This document shows positions 1-7,809 of a stretch of DNA of 43,865 bases, piece after piece; the stretch's first letter is position 1, and the number at the start of each line of letters is the position of its first letter. A program made the translations under genes and the position numbers. The stretch covers positions 1 through 43,865 of the forward strand of contig CAMRDM010000006.1 in assembly GCA_947041225.1 (NCBI GenBank), written 5' to 3'. This stretch comes from an uncultured Deferribacteraceae bacterium (GTDB taxonomy: Bacteria; Chrysiogenota; Deferribacteres; Deferribacterales; Mucispirillaceae). The notes below the pieces were generated by a model. The model was given only the letters and a program-made list of their open reading frames with translations, was not told where the DNA came from and did no database searches.

Positions 1-64
1 CTCTTACTTTTCCTCTTCCTAGAAGCTTAAGTTCAGACAAGTTCGTTTCTAATATTGCAGACAT
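1..64 (-). CDS. purC: SAICAR synthetase, N-terminal fragment
   Basis: Only the first 21 codons are present, running off the left edge. The ATG is at 64-62 on the minus strand, preceded by a good ribosome site (GGTGG, complement of 74-78) about eight bases upstream. The peptide starts MSAILETNL and continues ELKLLGRGKVR. The L-x-L-L-x-R-G-K-V-R pattern is the nucleotide-binding start of phosphoribosylaminoimidazole-succinocarboxamide synthase, the purine-pathway enzyme joining aspartate to CAIR. The call rests on this short but characteristic stretch. It is divergent from the Lrp-type regulator at 312, with a 247-base shared upstream region. Confidence 0.75.
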   Translation of the reverse strand, partial: MSAILETNLSELKLLGRGKVR

Positions 65-311
65 AATATTTCACCACCTATATATTTAGATAACGATTTT
101 AATTTATAAAACATAAAATAGCAATTATAAATCTTTTAACTCGATAATTTAAATAAATGTGATAACTTTTAATTATAAAATTAAATAAATATTGCAATTA
201 AACTAAATAGATAATATCTTAGATATATAAGTTATATATTTTTTTTTAAATATGTGTATTATAGAGTGTTAAATTACGATTTGCTAAATAGCTAAGTATG
301 GGAGGAGCAGT
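65..311. promoter_or_regulatory. Divergent upstream region of purC and the Lrp-type gene
   Basis: This AT-rich 247-base gap separates two divergent genes and must hold both promoters. It includes a T-tract at about 240-246 and a TATTATAG-like -10 candidate at about 257-264 on the plus strand. No convincing -35 box or operator palindrome was found. Lrp/AsnC proteins often bind their own upstream region, so autoregulation is possible but unsupported here. Confidence 0.3.
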
Positions 312-758
312 ATGGGTTTGGACGCTGTTGATGTAAAAATTATTAATATGTTAATTGATAATGGTCGTGTGTCATACACGGATATATCTAAAGAGGTGGG
401 CATGAAGCTTCCATCAATTATAGATAGAATTAAAAGATTAGAGAGTAACGGTATAATTACTGGATACTCAACTAAGATTAATCATCGTAAATTAGATTAC
501 GATATATCTGCTTTTATAGGTGTGAGTATTGATAATCCTATGCATCTTGAAGATTTTAATAATGAAGTTTCGTTAATTGATGATGTGATTGAATGTTATC
601 ATATTACGGGTGAGTATTCGCTTTTAGTGAAAATCATTGCTAAGAACACAACTGAACTTGCTGTAATTATTAAAAGAATAAGAGCATTAACTGGTGTTGT
701 AAATACAAATACTATGTTAGTTTTCTCAACGCTACTTGATAGAGAACATAGAGTTTAA
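312..758 (+). CDS. Lrp/AsnC family transcriptional regulator
   Basis: The 148-residue protein has the usual Lrp/AsnC length and layout. A winged helix-turn-helix spans about residues 4-50 (DISKEVGMKLPSIIDRIKRL is the recognition region). A RAM ligand-binding and oligomerisation domain spans about 66-143, with the typical TGEYSLLVKI strand near 99-108. The start is well fixed by GGGAGGAG seven bases upstream of the ATG. Members are DNA-binding octamers that sense amino acids. The effector cannot be read from sequence. It is a single gene, divergent from purC, with an inverted repeat overlapping its stop codon that may end transcription. Confidence 0.88.
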   Translation: MGLDAVDVKIINMLIDNGRVSYTDISKEVGMKLPSIIDRIKRLESNGIITGYSTKINHRKLDYDISAFIGVSIDNPMHLEDFNNEVSLIDDVIECYHITGEYSLLVKIIAKNTTELAVIIKRIRALTGVVNTNTMLVFSTLLDREHRV

Positions 759-778
759 TTATAATCTCTATGTTTTCA
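745..778 (+). terminator. Candidate intrinsic terminator of the Lrp-type gene
   Basis: AACATAGAG (745-753) pairs perfectly with CTCTATGTT (766-774) around a 12-base loop and is followed by TTTTC. The stem overlaps the stop codon of the regulator. The U-run is short, so termination may be weak. Confidence 0.5.
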
Positions 779-819
779 AAGTATGGTTAGATTACAATAA
801 TTAATATAAAAAGTGTGTA

Positions 820-1578
820 ATGTCATTATCCGTTATTATTCCGATTTATAATCGTAGATATCAATTACGAGATGCTATTGACTCTGTGTTATCACAGAGA
901 TGCGTTCATGAAATTATTATAGTTGATGATTTTTCAGATGATCTTTCATATAGAGATATTAAACAATATTTACCATTTGTTAGATATTTTAGAACAGATA
1001 TAAATAGTGGTGTATCGTCTGCAAGGAATATCGGTGTATCATTAGCTAAATCAGAGTATGTTGCATTTCTTGATTCAGATGATATCTATCTTCCTTTAAA
1101 ATGTTCTAAACAGTATCAATTTATGTTAGATAATGAATTTCAAATATCTCATACCGATGAGTTTTGGTATAGAGAGAATAGGTTTATCAATCAAAACAAA
1201 GATATGGTTAGATATGGTGGAGAGATTTTCTCTAAAATATTAGATAAATGTAGAGTTTCACCATCAACGATTATGATAGAGAAAAAACTATTTGAAACAG
1301 TAAGAGGTTTCGATGAGACTTTAAGAGTTTGCGAAGATTACGAACTTCTACTTAGATTATCAATGAATAATCTTGTTGGGTATATTGAAGATAGATTAAC
1401 GATTAAAAGATCTATAACAGATGATCAGTTATCTAAATCTATACAACATATTGAATCTGTACGGTTAGATATTTTAGAGAAGTTTAAAGCTGAATATTTT
1501 GATAGTTTAAAATCAGCAGATAAGATTGCGTTAAATTTAGAGATTGAAAGAAAATCTAATATAGTTATCAAAACCTAA
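820..1578 (+). CDS. Family 2 glycosyltransferase
   Basis: This 252-residue protein has a GT-A fold N-terminus. SVIIPIYN at residues 4-11 is the nucleotide-sugar-binding strand, VDDFSDD is at 35-41, and the metal-binding DSDD lies at 85-88. An acceptor-side ED pair (CEDYELLLRL, 171-180) supplies the likely catalytic base. There is no membrane segment, so it probably works on the cytoplasmic face on a lipid- or protein-linked acceptor. The donor and acceptor sugars cannot be read. The ribosome site is weak (AAGTGTG). It ends two bases before the convergent hypothetical gene at 1580 with no room for a terminator. Confidence 0.85.
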   Translation: MSLSVIIPIYNRRYQLRDAIDSVLSQRCVHEIIIVDDFSDDLSYRDIKQYLPFVRYFRTDINSGVSSARNIGVSLAKSEYVAFLDSDDIYLPLKCSKQYQFMLDNEFQISHTDEFWYRENRFINQNKDMVRYGGEIFSKILDKCRVSPSTIMIEKKLFETVRGFDETLRVCEDYELLLRLSMNNLVGYIEDRLTIKRSITDDQLSKSIQHIESVRLDILEKFKAEYFDSLKSADKIALNLEIERKSNIVIKT

Positions 1579-1579
1579 A

Positions 1580-1951
1580 CTACTGTCTTGCAGCTTCTCT
1601 TGCTTTTTTTGCTTCAACTTCTTTATCGGCTTTACTTTTATATCTTTCAATATCTCTTTTATATTTTGGTGGATCAACAGGAAGTTTGCATATCTCCATT
1701 GATGCTGGATCGTATGTACATGTGAAGATTTCACACTGTTCAAGATTGAACGAACGCTTATTCATAATATTGAGTATTACATTTGTATCACCACTTTTAA
1801 CAAGAGTCCAATATCTTACAACATCTTCTGTTATACCATCATCTCTCGTGCATATAAGTATAGATGATCCGTAACGCATAGCATCGATCGTTGAAATAGC
1901 AGTGAGAAACGGTATAGATAAGATTATTATTGCCAATTTTAGAATAAACAT
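1580..1951 (-). CDS. Small exported protein of unknown function
   Basis: I do not recognise this 123-residue protein. The open frame extends to a TTG at 1999, but the ATG at 1951 gives a cleaner signal peptide or single membrane helix (FILKLAIIILSIPFLTAIS). Neither start has a clear ribosome site. The rest holds four cysteines (LIC; EQCEIFTC; EIC) and a charged tail rich in Lys, Glu and Ala, helical in character. It is convergent with the glycosyltransferase at 820 and divergent from another small exported cysteine protein at 2028. Both could be periplasmic partners, but only their adjacency suggests this. Codon use matches the neighbours. Confidence 0.6.
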   Translation of the reverse strand: MFILKLAIIILSIPFLTAISTIDAMRYGSSILICTRDDGITEDVVRYWTLVKSGDTNVILNIMNKRSFNLEQCEIFTCTYDPASMEICKLPVDPPKYKRDIERYKSKADKEVEAKKAREAARQ

Positions 1952-2027
1952 ATATAAAGTATAGAAGTTATTAATGGTAGATGTCAAGAGGATATCCAAT
2001 ATTAAAAAGAATAATTAGTAGGTTAAA

Positions 2028-2477
2028 ATGAGTAGATTATTTTCATTAAATTTATATATAATTTTTATACTACTATTTTGTACGATAGGTTTGTATGCTC
2101 AAAAGATCGAACAGAAATATATATCATCAGAACCGAAATTAACTGAACCAGCTGATAAAGTTGTTAAAGATATAGATGAGCCTGCTGAACCACATATGGG
2201 TAGCGCTCAGATAGATACTTTAGAAGTTCCTGAACCTGTTAATATTGAAGAGGAAGATCCACAGAAATATTTAGGCGAATTTTATGATGATCATCTATTA
2301 GCAGAAGAACCACCTGAGATTAACCTTAGAGAGTCATATATAGGCGATGGTTGTCCTGTTGGAGTATATTGTGCTGATGAGTACGAAAACCTCATGATCG
2401 AGCCTCCCTATGTCCCAGGAGAGCTGTATACACCGCAACCTGTATCAGCATGCCCACCAAATATCAAATGTAATTAG
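2028..2477 (+). CDS. Small secreted Pro/Glu-rich protein with two CP-x4-C motifs
   Basis: I do not recognise this 149-residue protein. Residues 1-24 form a signal peptide (hydrophobic YIIFILLFCTIGLYA, likely cleaved before Q25). The mature part is acidic and proline-rich (repeated EPxE-like spacing), so probably extended. Near the end are two matching motifs, CPVGVYC (109-115) and CPPNIKC (142-148), each C-P-x4-C and suited to disulfide formation outside the cytoplasm. The ribosome site is weak (TAGGTTAAA). It is divergent from the small exported protein at 1951 across a 76-base gap. Confidence 0.65.
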   Translation: MSRLFSLNLYIIFILLFCTIGLYAQKIEQKYISSEPKLTEPADKVVKDIDEPAEPHMGSAQIDTLEVPEPVNIEEEDPQKYLGEFYDDHLLAEEPPEINLRESYIGDGCPVGVYCADEYENLMIEPPYVPGELYTPQPVSACPPNIKCN

Positions 2478-2789
2478 GTTTTGTAGCTACTTATTAAACA
2501 TAAATGATCTAAAACCAAGTAAGTTATGTTGTAAAATAGTAGCTGTAAGTAACTAAAAGCGTAATCTAGCAAGTAGTTTGATGAAATAGTAGCTGTAAGT
2601 AACTAAAATCGTAACAGATATGAGTATGTCCATTAAATCATAGATCAAACCATTCTAATTACAACAGATTAAACAGTGCTGTTGATAAGTTTTATTATAT
2701 GAACAATATCCATAAATGCGTTTTCGCCTTCTTTCCAATCTCAACTATTCAACTACCCAAACTATCCCAACTGTCTATAATAAAAGTTA
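2478..2789. other. Gene-free stretch with a two-copy direct repeat
   Basis: No coding frame of interest was seen on either strand. The stretch holds the two-copy 31-base repeat at 2534-2614 and otherwise AT-rich unique sequence. No convincing terminator was found for either convergent neighbour, the secreted protein on the plus strand or marC on the minus strand. Confidence 0.6.
2534..2614 (+). repeat. Two 31-bp direct repeats, period 50
   Basis: Copies at 2534-2564 and 2584-2614 share the core TAGTAGCTGTAAGTAACTAA and differ at one position out of 31. The 19-base interval between them is unrelated. With only two copies and such a short interval this is not a CRISPR array. It may be a local duplication or a dispersed repeat family. 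Confidence 0.8.
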
Positions 2790-3413
2790 TCAAAGCGTTA
2801 ATACAATCGCCTTATAAGTTCCAACAATTCCAGATACTAATATTTTCACACCTATTGCAACAATAAACACCTGCATTATTCTTGATATAACAAGTAGAAT
2901 AAGTTTCCCAGCTATAAGCTCAATAAGGTTTGAAAAGTAGAATAGAAAGAACATTAATATAAATGCAATAACAGAAGAAAGCACAGTTATATACATGCCA
3001 ACATCGTTCGTCATAACCATAATAGTTGATAGCGTCCCAGGTCCAACCATCATAGGAAATGCCATAGGAATGATAGCTTTCTTTATTATATCGTTATCGG
3101 AATCGGTAGGGTTTAGGTTCATAGTTACATTAGCTGGGAACATCAGTTTCTTTAAACCCATAGCGATAAGGATTATCCCACCTGCAACACGCAGATGATA
3201 AAATTCTATATTGAAGAAGTAGTGCATAGTAAACCCACCTGTTAAGGTGAAGAATAAAACTATTATAAATGAAACTAATATAACTGCTGAGAACACTTTT
3301 TTTCTAGTTTTTTTAGCAAGCCCTTCCGTCATTAATAAACATTGTGGAAGACTGTTAAACGGGTTAATTAGTGCAAAGATTGATGATATAGCTATAATAA
3401 ATTCGTTCTGCAT
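2790..3413 (-). CDS. MarC family integral membrane protein
   Basis: The 207-residue protein has about six membrane helices and the MarC/YchE signature: the opening FIIAISSIFALINPFNSLP, the GGIILIAMGLKKL helix, and PMAFPMMVGPGTLSTIM at the fourth helix. The open frame continues to 3479, but AGGAGA (complement of 3419-3424) sits just before the ATG at 3413 and the conserved N-terminus begins there, so the shorter start is chosen. MarC proteins are inner-membrane proteins whose substrate is not established; the name comes from a withdrawn link to multiple antibiotic resistance. It is divergent from ridA, with a gap of about 110 bases. Confidence 0.85.
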   Translation of the reverse strand: MQNEFIIAISSIFALINPFNSLPQCLLMTEGLAKKTRKKVFSAVILVSFIIVLFFTLTGGFTMHYFFNIEFYHLRVAGGIILIAMGLKKLMFPANVTMNLNPTDSDNDIIKKAIIPMAFPMMVGPGTLSTIMVMTNDVGMYITVLSSVIAFILMFFLFYFSNLIELIAGKLILLVISRIMQVFIVAIGVKILVSGIVGTYKAIVLTL

Positions 3414-3472
3414 TCGAATCTCCTGTAATTTGATAACATATACCGTTTTTTTTAAAATGCAAGTTAAATTAG

Positions 3473-3501
3473 TTGACATACATTTCTAATTAGCGTTTGA
3501 T
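3473..3501 (+). promoter_or_regulatory. Candidate sigma-70 promoter of ridA
   Basis: A perfect TTGACA (3473-3478) is followed after 17 bases by TTTGAT (3496-3501), four of six matches to TATAAT. Transcription would begin near 3508, leaving a very short leader before the AAAGGAG ribosome site of ridA. Confidence 0.4.
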
Positions 3502-3524
3502 AGATAGAAGAAAGGAGAATTATA

Positions 3525-3911
3525 ATGAAGAAGATATTAGATAGTAGCAATGCTCCAAGACCACTGGGACATTATTCTCAAGCTATAGAAATAAATAACA
3601 CCATCTATTTATCAGGACAGATAGGGCTTAATCCAGAAACAAATTCTTTAGCGAAAAACCTTGCATCTGAGGCGGAACAGGTAATGAGTAATATAAAAGC
3701 TGTATTACAATCAGCTAATTTATCACTTGATAATATTGTTAAAGTAACAATTTACCTTAAAAGCATGGATTTCTTTCAAAAGTTTAACGATGTCTATACG
3801 AACGTTATGAAGGATAATCGTCCTGCGAGAAGTTGTATTGCAGTCGCTGAGTTACCTAAAGATGCTAATATAGAAGTTGATGTTATAGCTGTAAGGTTTG
3901 ATGATAACTAA
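3525..3911 (+). CDS. ridA: RidA family reactive enamine/imine deaminase
   Basis: The 128-residue protein matches the full length of the RidA/YjgF/UK114 family. It has the N-terminal APRPLGHYSQA segment with Tyr17, the YLSGQIGLNPET strand (28-39), and the signature NRPARSCIAVAELPKDANIE (98-117). The signature contains the substrate-carboxylate-binding Arg102 and Glu117. RidA trimers hydrolyse reactive 2-aminoacrylate and related enamines released by PLP enzymes such as threonine or serine dehydratase. AAGGAGA precedes the ATG at good spacing. All key residues are present, so an active deaminase is likely. It appears to be a single gene. Confidence 0.93.
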   Translation: MKKILDSSNAPRPLGHYSQAIEINNTIYLSGQIGLNPETNSLAKNLASEAEQVMSNIKAVLQSANLSLDNIVKVTIYLKSMDFFQKFNDVYTNVMKDNRPARSCIAVAELPKDANIEVDVIAVRFDDN

Positions 3912-3948
3912 ATTTAGAATTTAAGATGATTATGTAATAACTTATACT

Positions 3949-5547
3949 TTATATATCAGGTTCGTAGATTTGAATAATTTTATCTGTAGTTTTTTTACCT
4001 AGATATGTTAAGTAAGATGAATTAATTATCAGATTGGTATACATTAATTTAGATAGCTTTAATGTAAAAAATATTATTGATATCTCGTAAGTTAGATCGG
4101 TATCAAGCCCTTTAGTATCGTTAAAAGCTTTTTTAGAGAATAGTATAAATTTATTAGAGATGGCATCAACTTTATGCGTATATCGATTGATAGGATCGGT
4201 AATTTTTATATAATTAAAATGATCACCTCTACAGTTATATGTTGCGATATGCTCTTTAACCGATAAACCTAAAGTATATATTTTATTGTTACTATATAGC
4301 ATGGGAAGAGTAACAGAGCCGACATTATCAAGAGTTGAGTAACCTAATAAATTATCGAGTGAAAAGGTTTCGTTTAATCTTATATCGGCATCAATCAATA
4401 GTATATACTCTGAATTTAAATCAGTTATAATTGTATTTAACTTGTTAAGAGTTTCGGTATCATCTAAGTTAGTTGAAGAGGTTTTTGATTGAGATTTTGA
4501 AAACTCTATAATTTCATAGTTATCATAATTTATATTCTGTTTAATATTATCTATAACATTTTTATCGCTATCTTTTCTATTAGTAACAATGATTGAAACT
4601 TTAGGTTTTATGGTATTACGATATACTACATTAAATCTATTAATTTCATTGCTCTCAACATTTGCGTTAATATTATTACGTTTAAGATGTGCAGTTAATG
4701 CTTTAATAGATGCTTCAGTTGTGTATGATTTCGATGAGGCGTCAAGAGATGTAGACTCAGCATGCGCTCTCCAAAAATATAATATTTTAGGTATATGATA
4801 AATTTTACTACTGTTATCAACAACTCGTAAAAACAGATCGTAATCTTGAGAACCGTTATAATTACTATCAAAATGACCGATTTTATCTAATAAATCTTTT
4901 TTGATTACGGATAGATGAGTTATATAATTTAATGATCTTAGATAGAAGATATCAAAATCAGGTTTAGTTAGAGGAGCGACTAAATTATGTGGATAAGTTA
5001 AGGCTTCATCGCTATATATAAAATCAGGATCGTATTTATTTATAGCTTCAACAACTTCAAAAAGTGCAGATGTATGGAGAGTATCATCGTGATCTAATAA
5101 GGCAACATACTCACCTTTAGCGATCTTTAAAGCTTCATTACTATTATCAGATATACCTTTATTTTCATCAAGTTTTTTATACACAATTCTACTATCATTT
5201 AATTGATACTCTTTACATATAGCTTCAACCGTAGTGATAGTTGATCCATCAGCTAAAACAAGTTCAAAGTTTTTATATGTTTGATTAATAGAAGAGTTAA
5301 GCATCTCTTTTAGAAAAAGTTCAGGTGTGTTATATAGAGGAACGATTATACTTATAAGTGGAGTGATATTAAATTGATACTCCTCTTCATATTTTTTTCT
5401 TTCATCAGATATGTTATTATATATATCAGTTGATCTGTTAGTGAATTGAACTTTAATTTTATGAAAGGTAAGTAGCAGAGTATTGTAGACTCCGATCTCT
5501 TTCATTTTTTTATATATTCTAATAAGAACAATTTTGAAAAATTTCAT
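3949..5547 (-). CDS. Two-domain family 2 glycosyltransferase
   Basis: The 532-residue protein carries a full GT2 domain at about 64-260 (ISIIVPLYNTP; LLDHDD with the metal-binding DHDD at 152-155; GSQDYDLFLRV holding the QD acceptor motif). A second, diverged GT2-like domain begins at about 316 (VSIIVTNRK) with a DAD motif at 386-388. This layout is known from processive or bifunctional transferases for O-antigen, rhamnan and other surface glycans. Its start overlaps the end of the formyltransferase by 4 bases, which implies translational coupling. It is the last gene of the colinear run that begins with flgI, so a flagellar glycan is a possible product. The second domain lacks some usual motifs and may be non-catalytic. 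Confidence 0.82.
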   Translation of the reverse strand: MKFFKIVLIRIYKKMKEIGVYNTLLLTFHKIKVQFTNRSTDIYNNISDERKKYEEEYQFNITPLISIIVPLYNTPELFLKEMLNSSINQTYKNFELVLADGSTITTVEAICKEYQLNDSRIVYKKLDENKGISDNSNEALKIAKGEYVALLDHDDTLHTSALFEVVEAINKYDPDFIYSDEALTYPHNLVAPLTKPDFDIFYLRSLNYITHLSVIKKDLLDKIGHFDSNYNGSQDYDLFLRVVDNSSKIYHIPKILYFWRAHAESTSLDASSKSYTTEASIKALTAHLKRNNINANVESNEINRFNVVYRNTIKPKVSIIVTNRKDSDKNVIDNIKQNINYDNYEIIEFSKSQSKTSSTNLDDTETLNKLNTIITDLNSEYILLIDADIRLNETFSLDNLLGYSTLDNVGSVTLPMLYSNNKIYTLGLSVKEHIATYNCRGDHFNYIKITDPINRYTHKVDAISNKFILFSKKAFNDTKGLDTDLTYEISIIFFTLKLSKLMYTNLIINSSYLTYLGKKTTDKIIQIYEPDI

Positions 5548-6434
5548 AATCTATCTCCGACTGTAAATAAAGTATTAAGAGAAGTGATTTTAGCATCATC
5601 AGAATTTATATCAACTATAAGTATAGTACCACTTCCGAGTGCTACTTCTATATACTCTTTATCGGTGGATATGATCTCTCCAACTTCACCATATTTACCG
5701 TACCATTTATCTAGGTGTGCTGATACGATATAATATTTACAATCTTTATAATAGAAGAATGAGTTTTTATATGGATACCCGAATGAACGTATAAAATTGT
5801 ATACATATATAGCAGATTGACTAAAATCAACTAGATGATCTTGATCTCTAATTCTTGATGTATATGATGCTAATTTATACTCTTGTATTCTCGGTGTAAA
5901 TTCTGCAATAGTATTTATGTTATATAAGAAATTGACAATTTCATCACTCACTTTTTTCATGAATGTTGCAGGTATATCATCATGTTCTATCGGTATATTA
6001 TTTTGATATATAATATCTCCAGCATCAATTTCGTCTGATTCTTTATAGATAGTTAATCCTGATATTTCTACACCTTTCTGTATCTGTTCGGTGATAGCAG
6101 AGTAGCCTCTATATTTTGGTAGAAGTGATGGATGAGTATGATATATAGGTATAGAGAGGTTATTCTCTAAATCTTTAAAAAATGATTTAGGCCAATCGAT
6201 AGTTAATATGAAATCGTACTTAGAAAGGTTTTGAACTGATAGTAGAGTGTCTTTATTAGCGGTATCTATTATAGATATATTAATAAGATTAGAGTATGCA
6301 GAAATATCACCAGTATCTCTTTTCCTAAGTGAGTTTTTACGATTAGTTACAATATCAAAGTTAAGATTTTTACTGATCAGTTCTATTAGAGTGAGTTCCC
6401 CTAAGAGTCCAGATAGAAAGATAATCGGTTTCAT
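5544..6434 (-). CDS. Formyltransferase-family protein (sugar- or Fmt-like)
   Basis: The 296-residue protein has the 10-formyl-tetrahydrofolate-dependent formyltransferase fold. The catalytic loop is HPSLLPKYRG (101-110), with the catalytic His101 and the downstream Asp in EIDAGDII (135-142). A C-terminal Fmt-like OB domain covers about 195-296. The Asn normally two residues before the catalytic His is replaced by His99, an unusual change in the N-x-H catalytic set. The lineage also needs a housekeeping methionyl-tRNA formyltransferase. This copy sits between an exonuclease and a glycosyltransferase with 4-base overlaps on both sides, so formylation of an amino sugar for a surface or flagellar glycan is more likely. 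Methionyl-tRNA formylation cannot be excluded. Confidence 0.72.
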   Translation of the reverse strand: MKPIIFLSGLLGELTLIELISKNLNFDIVTNRKNSLRKRDTGDISAYSNLINISIIDTANKDTLLSVQNLSKYDFILTIDWPKSFFKDLENNLSIPIYHTHPSLLPKYRGYSAITEQIQKGVEISGLTIYKESDEIDAGDIIYQNNIPIEHDDIPATFMKKVSDEIVNFLYNINTIAEFTPRIQEYKLASYTSRIRDQDHLVDFSQSAIYVYNFIRSFGYPYKNSFFYYKDCKYYIVSAHLDKWYGKYGEVGEIISTDKEYIEVALGSGTILIVDINSDDAKITSLNTLFTVGDRL

Positions 6435-7066
6435 AAACCAAGATAGTTGGTATTATCATTAAGTAGTTCAGAATATAGAGGTATCATACTCCAAGCATCA
6501 ACTGCAGCGTATTGTATCTGTTTATCTGTTAATGTTTTCTTAGCCCAATTAGTTATTTGAGAACTTTTAAGTAGTTTTTTATTAAGATATCTAGCAACAA
6601 GTGATCTTGCATTACTTTTCTTAAATCCTTTAGATTTTGCTATCACCGATAGATCTGCGAAGTTTTTAGGTTCAATTTTTCTAGACAGTTCTTTAAGTTT
6701 TTTAATATCAGTTGTAAGTCCAAGTCCTATTTTTAATATAGAGTTACTATTAAGTATCTCAATTAAACCAGGATGGATCTTGCTTTTTTTGATTCTAAAT
6801 AAGTAAACATTATCTTTAGTTGCTATTTGTACTAAAGCTATCGGAAAAGTTTGTCCTTTAATAAATGCAGGTCTTGATTCAGTATCAAAACCAACTTTTT
6901 CAGCAAGTTTTATCTCTTCGATATGTTGATCTATATCAGGATCATCAGCATCTAAGAGGTGTATATTTCCATCAAATGCAAGAGGTTCGAGTTCGTTAAT
7001 GATATCATTAGATATATCCTCAAGATATCGCAGTTTGTTCTCAGAATCAGAGAAGCTTTTTGTCAT
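6431..7066 (-). CDS. RNase D-like DEDDy 3'-5' exonuclease
   Basis: This 211-residue single-domain protein contains all three exonuclease motifs: FDTES with Asp61 and Glu63, [10 protein letters not shown] with Asp120, and YAAVDAWSM with Tyr186 and Asp190. These are the metal-binding residues of the DEDDy class. It lacks the HRDC domains of full RNase D, so it resembles the short stand-alone 3'-5' exonucleases acting on RNA ends. Its ATG overlaps the csrA stop as ATGA, so it should be translated with csrA. It also overlaps the formyltransferase start by 4 bases. The link to csrA suggests RNA turnover in the motility programme, but that is inference. Confidence 0.83.
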   Translation of the reverse strand: MTKSFSDSENKLRYLEDISNDIINELEPLAFDGNIHLLDADDPDIDQHIEEIKLAEKVGFDTESRPAFIKGQTFPIALVQIATKDNVYLFRIKKSKIHPGLIEILNSNSILKIGLGLTTDIKKLKELSRKIEPKNFADLSVIAKSKGFKKSNARSLVARYLNKKLLKSSQITNWAKKTLTDKQIQYAAVDAWSMIPLYSELLNDNTNYLGL

Positions 7067-7296
7067 GGCTTATTCCTATCGTTAAATAGCTGAAATAATG
7101 ATATTACATTATCTTTAGATATCGCACGAATATTTTCATTTTTAATCGCTTCATAGATCTCTTTTCTATGTACAAAGATATCTCTTGGCGCATTGATCCC
7201 TAGTTTAACAGTTTTTCCGACAACATCAACAACAATGATTTCAATTTCATCACCGATCATTATACTTTCGTTATTTTTTCTAGATAGTATTAACAT
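7063..7296 (-). CDS. csrA: Carbon storage regulator, translational repressor
   Basis: The 77-residue protein has the CsrA pattern [18 protein letters not shown] at the N-terminus, [18 protein letters not shown] in the core (Arg at the RNA-binding GVxAPxxxxVHR site) and a longer C-terminal tail than the 61-residue E. coli form. Long tails are typical of flagellum-linked CsrA. A TTG six bases upstream opens the frame. It lies two bases from AGGAG, whereas the ATG at 7296 lies eight bases from it, so the ATG is chosen. The ribosome site is built from the end of fliW (TAGGAG), coupling the two genes. CsrA binds GGA in mRNA leaders, and FliW relieves it. Confidence 0.95.
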   Translation of the reverse strand: MLILSRKNNESIMIGDEIEIIVVDVVGKTVKLGINAPRDIFVHRKEIYEAIKNENIRAISKDNVISLFQLFNDRNKP

Positions 7297-7307
7297 AATC
7301 AATACTC

Positions 7308-7745
7308 CTATGTAGCAGCAAAGAGAGATCTCTTTATCGGAAAAACATCATTATCAAGTATAATTTGTTTAGCAATTTTTTTATCTAAATTTATGATAAG
7401 AGGAGCTCTTAAATTTGCTGTAGATTTGGTTGGATCTTCAGGAATAACGACAATAGAAAAGATTTTCATATTTTCTATATCCTCAATGCTTAACACTTTC
7501 ATTTCACGTTTAGGAATAGTTGGTTCATAATCTGTGAAAAATTTTGTAGCCTCTACAAGAATAAAACAGATGTCATTATTTTCTACGGACTGAAACCATA
7601 TAAATGGATACGATGATTCATTAGAAATCAATAGAAATTCATTTAATTCATTAAAACCTAGTAGCGGAGAACAAAGAGTTACCACATCGTTCTCACTATA
7701 CTCTATCTCTCCCAACTTAGCAGAGTTTATCTTTAGGATAGACAT
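7308..7745 (-). CDS. fliW: Flagellar assembly factor FliW
   Basis: The 145-residue protein has the FliW fold and motifs: an early LGEIEY strand, the [13 protein letters not shown] segment, [10 protein letters not shown] near the middle, and the late [20 protein letters not shown] block that in this family contacts CsrA and flagellin. The frame opens at a GTG at 7751, but that codon overlaps the ribosome site GAGGTG; the ATG at 7745 is correctly spaced. FliW binds unexported flagellin or CsrA, so flagellin build-up frees CsrA to repress flagellin translation. It directly precedes csrA with an 11-base gap, the classical arrangement. Confidence 0.93.
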   Translation of the reverse strand: MSILKINSAKLGEIEYSENDVVTLCSPLLGFNELNEFLLISNESSYPFIWFQSVENNDICFILVEATKFFTDYEPTIPKREMKVLSIEDIENMKIFSIVVIPEDPTKSTANLRAPLIINLDKKIAKQIILDNDVFPIKRSLFAAT

Positions 7746-7809
7746 ACACACCTCATAAAAAAATTGTTAATTCGCACATTTTACTGCTCTTCTATACAAA
7801 AAAGTTAAG

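Noticed and set aside
2534..2614. Possible CRISPR array
   Set aside because: Only two repeat copies and a 19-base interval; no cas genes nearby.
3411..3424. Possible tRNA T-arm-like sequence (ATTCGAATCTC)
   Set aside because: It is the ribosome site and start of marC; no cloverleaf can be formed around it. No tRNA was found elsewhere.
5544..6434. Straight call as housekeeping methionyl-tRNA formyltransferase
   Set aside because: The catalytic Asn is replaced and the gene is coupled to a glycosyltransferase, so only a family-level call is made.
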